A stretch of 64,000 bases of DNA from Micropterix aruncella (taxonomy: Eukaryota; Arthropoda; Insecta; Lepidoptera; Micropterigidae): NCBI GenBank assembly GCA_944548615.1, contig OX155976.1:5616952-5680951 (forward strand), given 5' to 3'. The notes below the pieces were generated by a model. That model was not told where the DNA came from. It did not search any database and saw only the letters and a program-made list of their open reading frames with translations. Numbering within the stretch: the first letter of the stretch is position 1; every line of letters begins with the position of its first letter. The position numbers were made by a program, and so were the translations under genes. Positions 1 through 10,801 of the stretch are shown here, piece after piece.

Positions 1-619
1 ATAGTAAAGCATGGTGGTCTGTAATAGAAGTCTTATATACAATAGAAGATGTAGCGAAATTAGAGCGACACATAATGTGATCAATACAGTTACTGGAATT
101 GTTGATTTCTCTTGTCGGTGCTTCTACGAGGCTGCGTAGGCCATGGACCATAAGTAGACCCAAATATTCGTCTGCCTGCGGATGTTTTTTGCCATTGATC
201 GATATATTTAGATCCCCTGTCAGAATAATATGCTTTAAAGTTTGCATTTTTTTCAGTATGTCATCTAAACTTAATAGAAATTTTTGAATATTACTCGTCG
301 AGGGGCTTCTGTAAATAGCTATAATATTTAAGTCATCGTTTAGTTGTATGCTTAGGCAGTTTGCTCCATCCAGACGTATCTCCTTTACTAACAGTTTGTT
401 AGAAAATTTGTCACTAACGTATATGACGACACCGTCATTCTTCAAAGTATTAAATTTCGTGTAAAAGGAAACGTAGCCAGGTAGTTGAATCGTATTAAAA
501 TTATTGCTAATCCACGCCTCTGTTAAAACTAGGACATCAAAATCAATAGCCAGATCTTGTATCATAACTAGAAGATTGTCAATATTTTTATGGAGGCTTC
601 TTATATTTAGGCTTAGCAT
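1..619 (-). CDS. LINE ORF2, N-terminal endonuclease domain (partial)
   Basis: Reading the minus strand from an ATG at 619 gives an open frame that runs off the left edge of the window. It carries the landmarks of the exonuclease-endonuclease-phosphatase (APE) domain of non-LTR retrotransposons in the right order: LNIRSL near the start, LTEAW, GVVIYV, AIYRSPS, LTGDLNI, and TDHHA near the window edge. In active LINEs this domain nicks the target DNA to prime reverse transcription. The reverse transcriptase would lie left of the window. The start is chosen because the conserved LNIRSL block follows it within a few residues. ORF1 at 3568-4644 on the same strand is likely the other half of the same element, with a DNA transposon between them. 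The clade (Jockey/CR1-like) is not settled. Confidence 0.8.
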   Translation of the reverse strand, partial: MLSLNIRSLHKNIDNLLVMIQDLAIDFDVLVLTEAWISNNFNTIQLPGYVSFYTKFNTLKNDGVVIYVSDKFSNKLLVKEIRLDGANCLSIQLNDDLNIIAIYRSPSTSNIQKFLLSLDDILKKMQTLKHIILTGDLNISINGKKHPQADEYLGLLMVHGLRSLVEAPTREINNSSNCIDHIMCRSNFATSSIVYKTSITDHHALL

Positions 620-647
620 TTTGAGTGCGCATCCCCCTACTATTGTA

Positions 648-692
648 GGGCCAATATCAACGTGCACCCGAAGTCATAAAGCATTAGGCCGG
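648..692 (+). repeat. Left TIR of the mariner-type element
   Basis: Imperfect inverted match to 2802-2846, directly preceded by the TA target dinucleotide. Confidence 0.8.
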
Positions 693-1236
693 ACGACGCG
701 CGTAAGGATGTTTAACAAGTCGACGTTGCTTATCGATAATTTACTGAAATCAAATCAAATAATTTATTATCTTAAAAACTTATATGTTGTTGCGTAGACA
801 TTGTATCAATGCTTACATTTATACTTCTTACATTATTGAATTCCCTATAATGTTGCCGAACAAAATGAAAAATATTTATTATTTAGAATGTCGTACATTG
901 GGTTTTTTTTTATAGAAATCGTTTTTTTAACCATTTTTTTTTAATGTGGAGTATCTTGATTTGTTATTTTAAATGGCATTAAAAGTGAAATTCTTCGTGT
1001 CGCTTTCATCACTATCATTATAATGAGCTTTCAGGGAATAAAGGGAATTCAAGAGAAATCAATAATGACTAAGCCAAAACATTACAGTCTTGCGAAATAC
1101 ATAACTGATGGATTGAAATATTCTGATAGATAAAAGTAGCGATTGCAAAATATTTAACGACCAAATTCAAGCATGTGTGTCATTGTCACCTGATTAAATG
1201 TAGCTCTATAATCAATTGTAGTTTGCGGGCAGTCAG

Positions 1237-2366
1237 TTGTTTGTCTGTCGAGCAGTGCGGTGCAGTATAATTTCTAACAGTGCAACTAAGGAGGATTTAC
1301 AACCCTCAATGGAGACATTATTTTGTAACGTGGAATTACTAAAGTCGAAGGGCGATATTAACATACAAACTCGGTGTCTTATCCATAACGTTTTGACATT
1401 TTTTGACAAACTTAAAAGAGACCATGCAAAAATGTCTGTCATCAATCTTAATAAACCTCACGAAATGACGGCGTCAATTTGTGGAGTATCTTTGCGGACT
1501 GTCAAAAAAATAAAACAAGAAGTTTTAGAATCAGGGCTTCCTACTACACCAAGAGAGACGTTTAAGAAGCAGGCAACTGTAACCAATTTAGATAACTTCG
1601 ACATCGATGTGCTGAGACGTATCATCACATCATATTATGATAACGGAGAATATCCTACAGTGGACAATATACTCAACAAATTTAAGGATGCCATACCTGG
1701 ATTTAAATGCGGGAAAAGTTCTATGAAAACCATTTTGCAGAATATAGGTTAAAAATATCGAAATGGCGACGACGGACGGAAATATTTAATGGAAAGGATT
1801 GACAGTAAGTGTGCCAGAATGGAGTTATTAAGAAAACTGTACAACTTAATTACCACCAATGATTCTCGATCCCGATTTTACCTCGATGAGACCTGGGTTA
1901 ACCTGAATCACTCAAGAAGACGTATATGGCACGACGAAAACGATGAAGGCGGATTCAGGAACCAGAAAACCGGAAAGGGATCTAGACTTATTCTTTGTCA
2001 TGCTGGGTCTGCAAGGACTGGTTTCGTTTTAGAGGCTAAATTGTTGTTTAGAGCGGTGAAATCTAAGAACTTAGACTATCATACAGAAATGGTGACACAT
2101 ATATGGAGTGGTTCGAACGTTTTTTAAAAGTCCTCGAAGAGCCATCCATTATTATCGTCGACAACGCAAGTTACCATTCAGTTCAGCTCGAAAAGATATC
2201 TAAATCAAAAACAAAGAAAAATGTTACACAGGAAAATTGGGCCAAGTGTGTTAAACACGCGGAAGATCTGCAAAGAGCTGATTTTGAAAAATATATTTAC
2301 AGAGACCAGCACCATTTGGTTATAAATCTACGAGATAGCAGCGACAGCAGTTCAGATGACGAGTAG
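1237..2366 (+). pseudogene. Broken IS630/Tc1-type DDE transposase
   Basis: Three consecutive plus-strand frames belong together: 1237-1752 (N-terminal DNA-binding part, with a helix-turn-helix-like stretch near ICGVSLRTVKK), 1789-2127 and 2103-2366. The first catalytic Asp is in FYLDETWVN and the second in IIIVDNASYH. The third acidic residue and its surroundings are missing: shortly after the second Asp the protein jumps to the family's C-terminal tail (ENWAKCVKHAE, then an acidic Ser/Asp-rich end). I infer an internal deletion of several dozen codons near 2220. A stop near 1750 and a frame change near 2110 add to the damage, so it should be inactive. Confidence 0.85.
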
Positions 2367-2639
2367 AATATAGCATTTTTAATATATTTGTTTAGCCTTA
2401 CCAACCTATAATTGTATTTTTTGTTAAAATGTAATTTATAATATTTAGTACTACTTAGTTTCATGTTACATTTTAAGATAAGATTTAGGTTAATGTAAAT
2501 ATTTTTTTAATATTCTTTAAACTTTTATTTCACTTTATTGTTGCATATACGTTAGTTTGTATTTATGATTTTTTTTCCTAATAAATGAGTTTAACACTAA
2601 ACCAATTATTACAAATAAATCCATCGAAAATTTTCATCA

Positions 2640-2735
2640 TAATCTATAACATCCATCGATATCTCTTGGCATCTATATCGATCCATCATAATCCATCGAT
2701 ATTCCATCGATACATCCATAATCCATCGATACTGC
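2640..2735. repeat. Short CATCGATA-rich repeats inside the transposon
   Basis: Variants of ATCCATCGATA recur about six times in under 100 bp near the right TIR. They may be internal subterminal motifs or a small minisatellite. Confidence 0.5.
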
Positions 2736-2801
2736 TATTATTATTTTTAAAAGACGCATCCCCATAGTGCGAGCGAGAGACAGCGAGTGTGAGCGAGAGG
2801 T

Positions 2802-2846
2802 CCGGCCTAATGTTTTAGGACCCCAGGTGCACGTTGATTTTGGCCG
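2802..2846 (-). repeat. Right TIR of the mariner-type element
   Basis: Reverse complement matches 648-692 with a few substitutions and a short indel. It is directly followed by TA. Confidence 0.8.
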
Positions 2847-2848
2847 TA

Positions 2849-3567
2849 CTATAGAATTCGCCTGCAGGCATTGACATCTGATGTGACATAAGAACAATTT
2901 GCGCTGGAGTTTGTATCAATAAGTTTAATTAATTCCATAACTTTTATTAGAAGATAATTCTAATAAAGAAAAACGTTGTAAGAGTGCCAATTAGGTTGTG
3001 TAATGTATGAATTAGGTTTGGGTGATGACTAGAATGAGAGATTATTTGTGGCGTAAGTGGGACGATGCAGTACTGATAGGCAAAAATATTGGTATTTATA
3101 ACCTGTATTAATAATTGATCATTATAAATAAGAATATGTCTAATTAAGTAACTGAGAATGATATAGTCGTTAAACATAGAAATAAATATCACAGTAAAAA
3201 ATATCGAACGAGAATATTCCCAGTGAAAACATAAAAAATATACATGTAGTAAAAAGCAACCTGTATAAATATTATCAAGATATAAAAATGTCGAAATATC
3301 GGATCTGTCGAAATATCGAAATGTCGAAATATTCAATCCAAATATCGAAAAATTCAAACCACCGTAATTAAAATACTTAAGTGTAATAAAAAAAAGACAA
3401 ATTTGTATACAAAATAAAATGAAATAATAAAATGTCCAAATAATAGTAATTAATAGAAATAGTCAAGTTAGAAATAAATATCATTATCAAATTAAAAATA
3501 AATGTTATTATATTACAAAAGCGGTAATTTACAGAAATATGCGTTAAGATTATCCTCAAAACTATAA
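2849..3567. other. Non-coding spacer between LINE ORF1 and the transposon
   Basis: AT-rich, no convincing coding frame. Around 3290-3360 GAAATATC/TCGAAAT motifs recur several times. On the minus strand this lies between ORF1 and ORF2 of the LINE. It is longer than expected for an ORF1-ORF2 junction, so a second insertion or decayed LINE sequence is possible. Confidence 0.4.
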
Positions 3568-4644
3568 TCACTTCAATTCTAAAAAAGTTTTCTCGTAATT
3601 AATAATAATTGGTTTCGTTGTATCATCTTTACGTATAAACACTTTTCCAGAATTAATCCAAACATATTTATAATTATTTTCTCTGGCAAAAGCTTTAGCC
3701 CGACCTAGCAAGAATTTTGTTCGATGAGTGATATTTTCAGACACGTATATAGGTGTAGCGTTGCCGAAGATCCCTATGTCTTTTGTATTCAATTTTCTGC
3801 TATTGACCTTACATTGTTTATTATGAGTTTTTACTGCCTTTAGGAATACATTTCGTTTTGTTTCTTGACAAAATTTTACTATTACAGATCTTGGTTTTTT
3901 GTCCGACTTTTTGTTGAAATTTCTTGCGATTTTTAAAATGTCGACCGTCTCGATTTCACATTTCACAACTGAACTAATATTTTGGAAGATTTCTGGTAGG
4001 TTTTCGCACTCCTCTGGTATTCCTCTAATCTCAATATCACATTTTCTCTGCTCTTGGTCAAAATTGTCTGTTTTGTACTGTAGGAGCGATATTTTTTCCA
4101 ACAGTTCCAGATTAGTTTTCTTTAGTATTGGTATGTTTAAATTTTCGGTTTCTAAATCACCCAACCTTTTATTAATATCATCGTAACGATTGGCTAGGAA
4201 TTCGGTAGTTTCTAGTATGTCTTTGTTTTGTTTGTTGATTAATTCCATTTTCTTACACAATTTATTCATTTTCTCATCAATATAGGAAATTATCGTGGCT
4301 TTAAAGTCCACTAAATGCTTATCAATTAATTCAGTAAGTTCCGTAATATCGATTAGGTCGGATTTTGGTGTCAGTTGAGCCAATTGAGTAGCCTTTCCAG
4401 TTGGAGTTGGATTTGGAGTTACTGCGGGCGAGACATGTAGATTATCTGGACCTGATTTTTTTGCTAGTCTAGGATCTAAAGAACTACAATATTCACAAAG
4501 CCATTGGGACAACTTCTTCTCCGTGAGGCCCTGAAAAGTCATTCTTAGCATGTTCACACAGTTATAGTGGAAGTGCTCTCTGCAATGAAAACAAGATAAT
4601 TTTTCTTTTTTAAGAACAGGTTTCGTGCATTTTTTACAATTCAT
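3568..4644 (-). CDS. LINE ORF1 protein: PHD-like zinc finger, coiled coil, nucleic-acid-binding domain
   Basis: An intact 358-residue frame starts at a true ATG at 4644. Residues about 1-55 carry a Cys/His-rich PHD-like finger (CKKC, CFHC, HFHYNC, CEYC). About 95-215 are charged and heptad-like, consistent with a coiled coil. About 205-330 resemble the C-terminal domain of LINE ORF1 proteins (related to the FP25K-like family), with IEIRGIPE-type and RSVIVKF-type segments. Such proteins bind the element's RNA and chaperone it to the target. It lies upstream, on the same strand, of the endonuclease frame at 1-619, consistent with one LINE interrupted by the mariner-type insertion. There is no internal stop, so this ORF may still be functional. 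Confidence 0.8.
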   Translation of the reverse strand: MNCKKCTKPVLKKEKLSCFHCREHFHYNCVNMLRMTFQGLTEKKLSQWLCEYCSSLDPRLAKKSGPDNLHVSPAVTPNPTPTGKATQLAQLTPKSDLIDITELTELIDKHLVDFKATIISYIDEKMNKLCKKMELINKQNKDILETTEFLANRYDDINKRLGDLETENLNIPILKKTNLELLEKISLLQYKTDNFDQEQRKCDIEIRGIPEECENLPEIFQNISSVVKCEIETVDILKIARNFNKKSDKKPRSVIVKFCQETKRNVFLKAVKTHNKQCKVNSRKLNTKDIGIFGNATPIYVSENITHRTKFLLGRAKAFARENNYKYVWINSGKVFIRKDDTTKPIIINYEKTFLELK

Positions 4645-5040
4645 GGTGACGATATTTTCGTAGATGGTGCTAGTAGATTGACAGTGGCAGTAGTAGAGGA
4701 AGCAGATTACGTTTTATTTATTTCATTCACCATCTGTCGGTCATCCGTTTTTATGTTGTGTTTTGATAGTCAAAGCCACCCCTTCATACGGTAGCACGAT
4801 TTGATCTTATTTACGTATTTCAAAATTGTCTTTTTTAATCGAAATATTATCGACAGTTTATCAAATCGCTGCCAAAGTAAGCCCTGTTTACGGTCAGCAG
4901 ACGTCGATAGTTCATAAATACTCCGGTAGATGGTGGTAGTCGAATTAAATATGTATATATTTTTTCTTTACAGACAATCTGAGGTTTGTGTCTTCGCTTA
5001 AATTAGCTGAATTGATTTTAGTCGTGAAAAGAAAAAACGG
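4645..5040. other. LINE 5' flank and unassigned sequence
   Basis: No coding frame is supported. The first part may be the 5' UTR of the minus-strand LINE, whose 5' end I cannot place. Confidence 0.3.
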
Positions 5041-5041
5041 A

Positions 5042-5130
5042 TGGTAGCGGGATTCGAACTACGGTCTCCTATATTTAGAGACGACGTCCTAGATAACAGA
5101 GCCACGGTGAGTTATGCGGTGCGCTCGCTG
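5042..5130 (-). repeat. tRNA-like SINE head (candidate)
   Basis: On the minus strand AGTTCGAATCCCG fits an RNA polymerase III B box. An A-box-like TAACTCACCGTGG lies upstream, and the product would resemble a tRNA followed by a T-rich stretch. This suggests a tRNA-derived SINE rather than a working tRNA gene, since no clean cloverleaf could be drawn by eye. Confidence 0.35.
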
Positions 5131-5465
5131 AGCATTGGTTTTATATATCGGCTGACGGTCGATGTGAGACGTTTGACGTTTGGAGTGGGCGTGCCTCAAG
5201 CGTCATATGACGCGCAAGCTGAACAAATTAAATTGTATACCCACAGTTTCAGTCACTCGATTATATAAAGATATTTTCCAAGTTTTAAACTCACTGTAAC
5301 TCATCGAATATAGCAGGAAACTTCACAATTTTATCACCAGTGGATGTCCCAATTGTTCTTCTTGGAACTTTCACCTTTTTAACTTTAATAAACTACTTTG
5401 CGAGATAGATATTAATTTAAAAGTTACAAGGAAACGCGAGCTGTTGCTAACCGCGATGACGCGAA

Positions 5466-6255
5466 TTGGATTTTTTTGTTGAATTGTGTACTCAGAGTTC
5501 ACGGAAACAAAATTTCCTTATTCCTCGAGTGCAAACAACATTTGCCCAACGACTTGCTTTTTTCATTGGTCCCATATTATATTATGACATAGATGAAAAA
5601 TGGAAACATCTAAAGAACAATGAAGAGTTTAAAGACAATATTAATAAATTGTTATTTGAATTAGGGAGGTCTAAATCTGAAAACTTGGTTCGTAAAGCGT
5701 ATTTATAACGGTTAATTTAAAAACAATAGTGTATATTTATATAAATATTTTTGCTTATATTAATAGTATATCATATCATATTTTTATTTATATTATTTCA
5801 TATTTTTAGCACTGCTTTTATAATTTTATTTATATATTTTATTAAATTATAAATATGTTTATACCATATAGCATTTATTATTTATTGTATTCGTATTTAC
5901 GTATATGTATGTGTATTTCCCATATTGTATTACCTACATTGTATTATTCTTACAAATTTTGTATTTTGATTTATATCATAGTGTTATTTATTTATTATTA
6001 TATATTATTCAATCTTAATTAAATACATTGATTGATAATAAAAATAAAAAGTTTTTTACATTAATTAGGCTAATTGTTACATAAGTTGTATTACTTATTT
6101 TAATTATTTACTATGATCCGCCTAGATACGGGGCAGTTTAGTCCTAGTTAGGTGGGTTCTGAGCATTAGCTGCATTTCGGTATTCAAATTTTCCGAGTTA
6201 CCTATAACATTGATAACAATGGGGCTAAATATACAAAAAATAAATAAATAAAGTA
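5466..6255 (+). mobile_element. LINE 3' end: ORF2 C-terminus plus 3' UTR
   Basis: The frame at 5466-5708 encodes the extreme C-terminus of a LINE ORF2. The block SRKQNFLIPRVQTTFAQR is shared almost exactly with the minus-strand relic at 8757-9388, so both come from one family. A 500-bp AT-rich 3' UTR follows, ending in an AAATAAATAAA-type tail near 6250. Nothing upstream of about 5466 belongs to it, so it is a 5'-truncated insertion. Confidence 0.7.
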
Positions 6256-6959
6256 TTAAAAAAAACAAATGTCCTCAGTAGAATTTAGACTTGAGATAGG
6301 TGAGACCTTATGCAAGCTTGGCCTGAAGCTTGGCAGTAAGGCAGGACCAGGTCGGCCACTGGCCAATTTGGGTTGAAAAAAGGATACGGTGCAAGATTCT
6401 CAAGTGCACTGGCATCTCACAAATAATTTGCGAAAAATGCGGTGTAGCATTATGCTTTAATAAACAAAATAATTGTTTCAAATCCTTCCATACAACATAA
6501 ATCGATTTTTAATAAGTTTACCGCAATGTTACAGTAATGTCACAATTCCTAAATTGTCAAATAAATGATTAATAATAAGTATATTTTTTAAAATCAGAGA
6601 AATACGTGTTTTTTATTTGTCAGTCTAAACCTATCTCATTATCAATATTATTTTATTTTTTTATTTTGAAGATCTTGGGCTACAAAGAGTTAAGGTTAAA
6701 AACATAAATAATGAATAATATGTCTTTCAGGCTCCCTCCTCCCTTAAACAACTAACGTAGATGTCCTCCGATAACGACCTGGCAGAAAAGCATCGTCTAT
6801 TGCCATAAAAAAAAACAAAAAGAAGAAGGTAAACGTCAATCGTATTCTATGTGAATAAGTCGCGACCATAAATGAGCGAATCCGGGCCTTTGTTTATTAC
6901 CTGTCCGGATCACCTATCGCGGTGCATTGTTTCGCTTGAGGCGAATAGCTGGTTTAAAA
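6256..6959. other. Upstream region of the zinc-finger gene
   Basis: No ORF or clear repeat is recognised. The last about 150 bp are less AT-rich and probably contain the promoter and 5' UTR of the gene at 6960. I see no definite TATA box. Confidence 0.4.
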
Positions 6960-8069
6960 ATGACTGAGTCGAGCCTCAACTGTGCGGACTTCGAAAAAGT
7001 GAAAAGCGAAATCACGGATTCGTATTACGAAGCTGCGGATTTTTACATTAAATGGGAACCAGATGACTCTGTTAGCGAGATCGATGTGACAGAAGACAAG
7101 TACGATGTGTTGAACGAGGCTACACTACACAGTCCATTAAACGAGGCCATTGTGGTGGTGAGGAAATTGGTTGATTTCTCTTGCTCTGTGTGCCGTCGCT
7201 TTCTCGATACAAGTAAACCGATGCGGATAAGAAATAAACATGCCAGGATAGTGGAGTTGCTGTGTAATCAGTGCAATAAAACGAAGAAATTTGCGTGTGA
7301 CGATTGTAGTCTTGCTTTCGACGGTAAGGCGAAACTAAATAACCACTTTGATGCTGTACATCTAAAGTTGAAGAAATATAAGTGTGAAGAGTGCGACAAA
7401 GCATTTTCTCGAGACAACCACTTGAGGTACCACGTCGATTTCGTGCACCGTGGTTCAAAGAAATACTCGTGTCGGAAATGCAGCAAGGCGTTTCGAACTC
7501 AAACCAGCGTGAGGATACATTTCGAAGGAGTTCACTGCAAAATCAAGAGATTTAAATGCGCGGAATGCGCGAGCAATTTTTTTAGCGCATACGATTTAAA
7601 TGTTCATATTGATTCGGTGCACAAGAAATTAAAACCCTTCACTTGCAAAAGATGCGATCGCAGTTTCGCGATGCCGTCCAGTTTGCTTAAGCACACGAAA
7701 GTGGTTCATTTGAAATCGGAGAAGTTTGCCTGCGCTGAGTGCAACTACGCATCTGCGTATAAGGGATGTTTAGTTCATCATATTAACGCAGTCCATCGAG
7801 GATTGAAGCCATTCGCGTGCGAGCGATGCAACCGCACATTTACATTCAGAGGAGATTTAAAACGACACACGAACATGGTCCATTTGAAATTAACGACATG
7901 TATCTGCGATATTTGCAAGAAAGCCTTCTCGCTTAAGAGCAACTTGCTCAAGCATATCAATGCAAGTCATCACAAATTGATGCCATTTATTTGTACGAAA
8001 TGTAGGCGTGCATTCGGATACAAAGGTAACCTCCTAAGACATCAACGTGACTTCCACAAAACGAAATGA
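6960..8069 (+). CDS. C2H2 zinc-finger protein with nine fingers
   Basis: Single-exon frame of 369 residues. The first true ATG is at 6960; it has A at -3 and A at +4. The N-terminal about 80 residues are acidic and contain FYIKWEPDD. A short Cys motif (CSVC, later CNQC, about residues 78-110) precedes nine tandem C2H2 fingers from about residue 113 to the end, each C-X2-C-X12-H-X4-H, with repeated linkers such as VHLKLKKYKC and VHRGLKPFAC. Such proteins usually bind DNA in the nucleus. I cannot name an orthologue or target. A poly(A) signal AATAAA lies at 8095-8100. No stop or frameshift interrupts it, and it is the only complete host-like gene in the window. A related, degraded finger fragment lies in the Helitron at 48000-48430. 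Confidence 0.85.
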   Translation: MTESSLNCADFEKVKSEITDSYYEAADFYIKWEPDDSVSEIDVTEDKYDVLNEATLHSPLNEAIVVVRKLVDFSCSVCRRFLDTSKPMRIRNKHARIVELLCNQCNKTKKFACDDCSLAFDGKAKLNNHFDAVHLKLKKYKCEECDKAFSRDNHLRYHVDFVHRGSKKYSCRKCSKAFRTQTSVRIHFEGVHCKIKRFKCAECASNFFSAYDLNVHIDSVHKKLKPFTCKRCDRSFAMPSSLLKHTKVVHLKSEKFACAECNYASAYKGCLVHHINAVHRGLKPFACERCNRTFTFRGDLKRHTNMVHLKLTTCICDICKKAFSLKSNLLKHINASHHKLMPFICTKCRRAFGYKGNLLRHQRDFHKTK

Positions 8070-8100
8070 TCGCTAAGAAATTTATGTTGAAACAAATAAA

Positions 8101-8756
8101 TAATTATTAGCCAAGTCTTGTAGGAACAAAATTCGACGTTTGAGGGTAATAGCTGAAGGAAAATCATTGAAGTGTACAGTTAAATATACTAAGAATCGCT
8201 ACTCAATATATTGCGCTTGAGCCACCATCGTGGAAAGATGGCGCTACAATTCAGTCTTTCGCTTATACCTCGCTAACTGTTAGCGATATCGGAATTATGC
8301 ATGATATAAAAAAATTAAGTTTATAAAATTCTCAACGAAAATATTATACAGATATTTTTTTCATTTAGTAAAAATTTAGTAAAAATTAGTAAAAAAAATG
8401 AATTACGACACTGCCTCACCAAAACATTAATTACTGCCAAACCACTGTACCCATAATTAAAATGAAACATATTAACATAATAAAACATAATAAAATCAAA
8501 CAAATTAAATTAAAATAAAATTAAAACGGGGCCGTCACGCTGAATTGTTTCGTGGCCGATATCGGCCAATCGGGGCTTGAGGGGTTAAGCATGTATTCGA
8601 GTTTATAACCTATAGACACTGTGACATCTACGAAATGCATTTTGAAAAATATTAACCATGAAAAAAATGTAACGTCGCCTCTACCTAAGTTTGTAGCTGA
8701 CTGACTAAGTCAATTGACTATTTCTTCATTGGAAAAAACCCATATTAAGTCACTCT
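8101..8756. other. Intergenic, AT-rich
   Basis: No gene seen. Small A-rich duplications (AAAATTTAGT, near 8370-8400) and tandem AACATAATAA-type motifs near 8470-8500. Confidence 0.4.
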
Positions 8757-9388
8757 TCATTGTTCTTTAGATGTTTCCATTGTCATGTCATAATATAATT
8801 TGGGACCAATGAAAAAAGCATGTCGTTGGGCAAATGTTGTTTGCACTCGAGGAATAAGGAAATTTTGTTTCCGTGAACTCCGAGTATTGCAGTTTTGCTG
8901 ACTTTGATTATCTCTGTAACAATTGCTTGACGCCCAGAACTTTAGACTCTTTGAAAAGACGCTCTGACGGGTAGTCATTAGGTTTCCTATAAATTATCCG
9001 TAACAGCAGTTTTTGCGTCTTTATTAGTGAATCCATGGAACGTTTCGTGCAGGCACCCCACCCTACAATTCCATAAATCATAAGACTTTGGCATAGAGCC
9101 ATGTAGGTGATTTTAATTGTTTTCCGAGATAATGCATTGCGCAGTTCACTAAAAACATATATTAGTTTCCTTAATCGACCAGAGAGTTGAATTATGTGCT
9201 TAGACCAATTCAGCTTAGAATCCACATTTATTCCAAGATTTTTTATGTTATCTATAACACTTAGTCGTTCACATGAGCATGTGCAGTCTTTAAGGCAATT
9301 GTGAGAGTGGATTTTAAAGAAGCTGGAGATATGAACTGTTCGTAAGCTAAAGTTCATTACTTTGGTTTTCGACGAGTTAATTGGGAAT
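8757..9388 (-). pseudogene. LINE ORF2 C-terminal fragment (reverse transcriptase thumb and tail)
   Basis: Minus-strand reading begins within the SSKTKVMNF-like block that normally follows the RT catalytic core. It continues through the KNLGINVDSKLNWSKHI and MIYGIVGWGA motifs to the same SRKQNFLIPRVQTTFAQR tail found at 5466. A frame change lies near 8910. The FADD catalytic region is absent because the copy is 5' truncated at about 9388. Confidence 0.75.
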
Positions 9389-9598
9389 CACAATCATTCT
9401 GGAAAATTACCTTGTCGTGTCGTAACTGTGTTCCAGTTTGCAATAATTGCAAGGATTAATTTAAGTTAGATTTATGATAGTTATTAGGTAAATTTGATAA
9501 ATGTCCTTTCATATAAGCTACTTCTTTTGCTAATAAATACAATGATAAAAAAAAATGCGCTTTTCATTTTTTATGGTGCTCCTAAACGGGCTATACTT

Positions 9599-10057
9599 TT
9601 ACGACAATATGTGGCTGCAATATTGTCAACAATAGCCTGGCTATCACAGAATTATTTTAATACAGCATAGACTGGAAAATATATATCTCTGCCATTCTCG
9701 GCAATATTTCTGCAGAAGTATGGCTCATAATTTTGGCGATATCAGAATAGATAATAATATTTTATAAATCAATAAAATTAATCATCAGATGATATGAATA
9801 CAATTTGAAAATGTCGTGCGTCGTGCCTCGCAGTAGAAAGGGACGCACTCATAGCGCAAAACGAAACATCGATAAATCTGGCAGGGCAATATTGCAGTAC
9901 TTTCGATTGCGAAGCGATAGTCAACACATAAAATGCTTCGGCCACACTAAATATGAGTGGTCAGGATATACTAAAAATATTTCTGTATATTGCATAGTAT
10001 AGCTGGTATTACTAGCAATTTGCCGAGCAACTGTATTGCAGCCACATATTGCAGCGA
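9599..10057. repeat. MITE candidate with roughly 25-bp terminal inverted repeats
   Basis: ACAATATGTGGCTGCAATA near 9604 is matched in reverse complement by TATTGCAGCCACATATTGC near 10034. The 460 bp between contain no convincing ORF. A target duplication could not be identified with confidence. Confidence 0.5.
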
Positions 10058-10059
10058 AA

Positions 10060-10443
10060 ATTACTCTACGACTCAATTACTCTACGACAATTACTTACGA
10101 AAATTAGTCTCTGAGACTATTATAATATTTAGTGACAGTGGAACTCCAAAACGTGTTTAGTGATCTAAGACTAATTGCATAGGTATTTTTACTTATAAAC
10201 CATCTCTATTGAATTGTCGCAACGTGACGTAGTAAGATCTACCGGCCTGGACAATCTGAAATGAAAATTTTCCAAATTTAAGTCAAAATGTAAATAGGAA
10301 GTATTATTAGGTCCTAACCTATGAAAACGCCGATTCTCAATACTGGCTAGTTTGAAATCAAATACCTATAAAGCGGCAATTTTTAAATTCGAATTCAAAT
10401 TTATTTCATATTATAGCTAGTGAAGTTCTGTTTCGAAATCACT
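10060..10443. other. Non-coding; small direct repeats
   Basis: ATTACTCTACGA is repeated at 10064-10092. The remainder holds nothing recognised. Confidence 0.35.
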
Positions 10444-10610
10444 TAAGCCGCAATTATATTAGGGCCACGTCGCGTGTTGCAACGCGTGGGATTGAATTTG
10501 GATTATATATTTAGTATGAAAATGATCATATTAGACTTGGCCCGCGTGTCGCCGCGCGAGCTGACGCCACGCAGATTATTCGATTTCAATCGGCGTGGGA
10601 TCGGTGGTGG
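10444..10610 (+). repeat. GC-richer interspersed repeat, copy 1
   Basis: AAGCCGCAATTATATTA followed by GGCCACG and CGCGTGTTGCA recurs in inverse orientation near 15000-15047, and GTCGCCGCGCG followed by GCTGAC is shared farther in. It contains the self-complementary GTTGCAAC. Probably a non-autonomous DNA transposon; class unknown. Confidence 0.5.
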
Positions 10611-10619
10611 GGGAAGCCA

Positions 10620-10775
10620 CGCGTTGGCTCGCTTCTCTTCTTCTTCTTCTTTTTTCCTTTTGGTAATCCACCCAATGAGGGGCTCGCTTCTCGCTTCTCG
10701 CTTTTTTTTATAGTATCCTATAAAAAAGCTCCCGGAAACCTACCTCCCGGAAACCTACGCTCCCGGAAATCGCCA
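10620..10775. repeat. Pyrimidine run and CTCCCGGAAACCTAC tandem motif
   Basis: A TTC/TTTTC run, then GGCTCGCTTCTCGCTTCTCGC, then three tandem copies of CTCCCGGAAACCTAC-like units at about 10728-10770. Confidence 0.5.
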
Positions 10776-10801
10776 CTAGTTTTACTCGTAATTTATATTT
10801 A

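Larger units (their letters stand above)
648..2846 (+). mobile_element. IS630/Tc1/mariner-type DNA transposon with TIRs
   Basis: A roughly 45-bp inverted repeat at 648-692 matches the reverse complement of 2802-2846; both contain TCAACGTGCACC and CATTAGGCCGGA. Both ends are flanked by TA (646-647 and 2847-2848), the target duplication of this superfamily. The inside carries a broken transposase (1237-2366) on the plus strand. The element sits between LINE ORF1 and ORF2, so it inserted into that LINE. The transposase is decayed, so the copy should be immobile by itself. Confidence 0.85.

Noticed and set aside
5041..5268. 75-residue ORF with GFELRSPIF...DNRAT
   Set aside because: Its start coincides with the inverse of a tRNA B box; it is a chance reading of a SINE head.
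6927..6959. Upstream extension of the zinc-finger protein by 11 residues
   Set aside because: The codon at 6927 is TTG; the first in-frame ATG is at 6960 with a favourable context.
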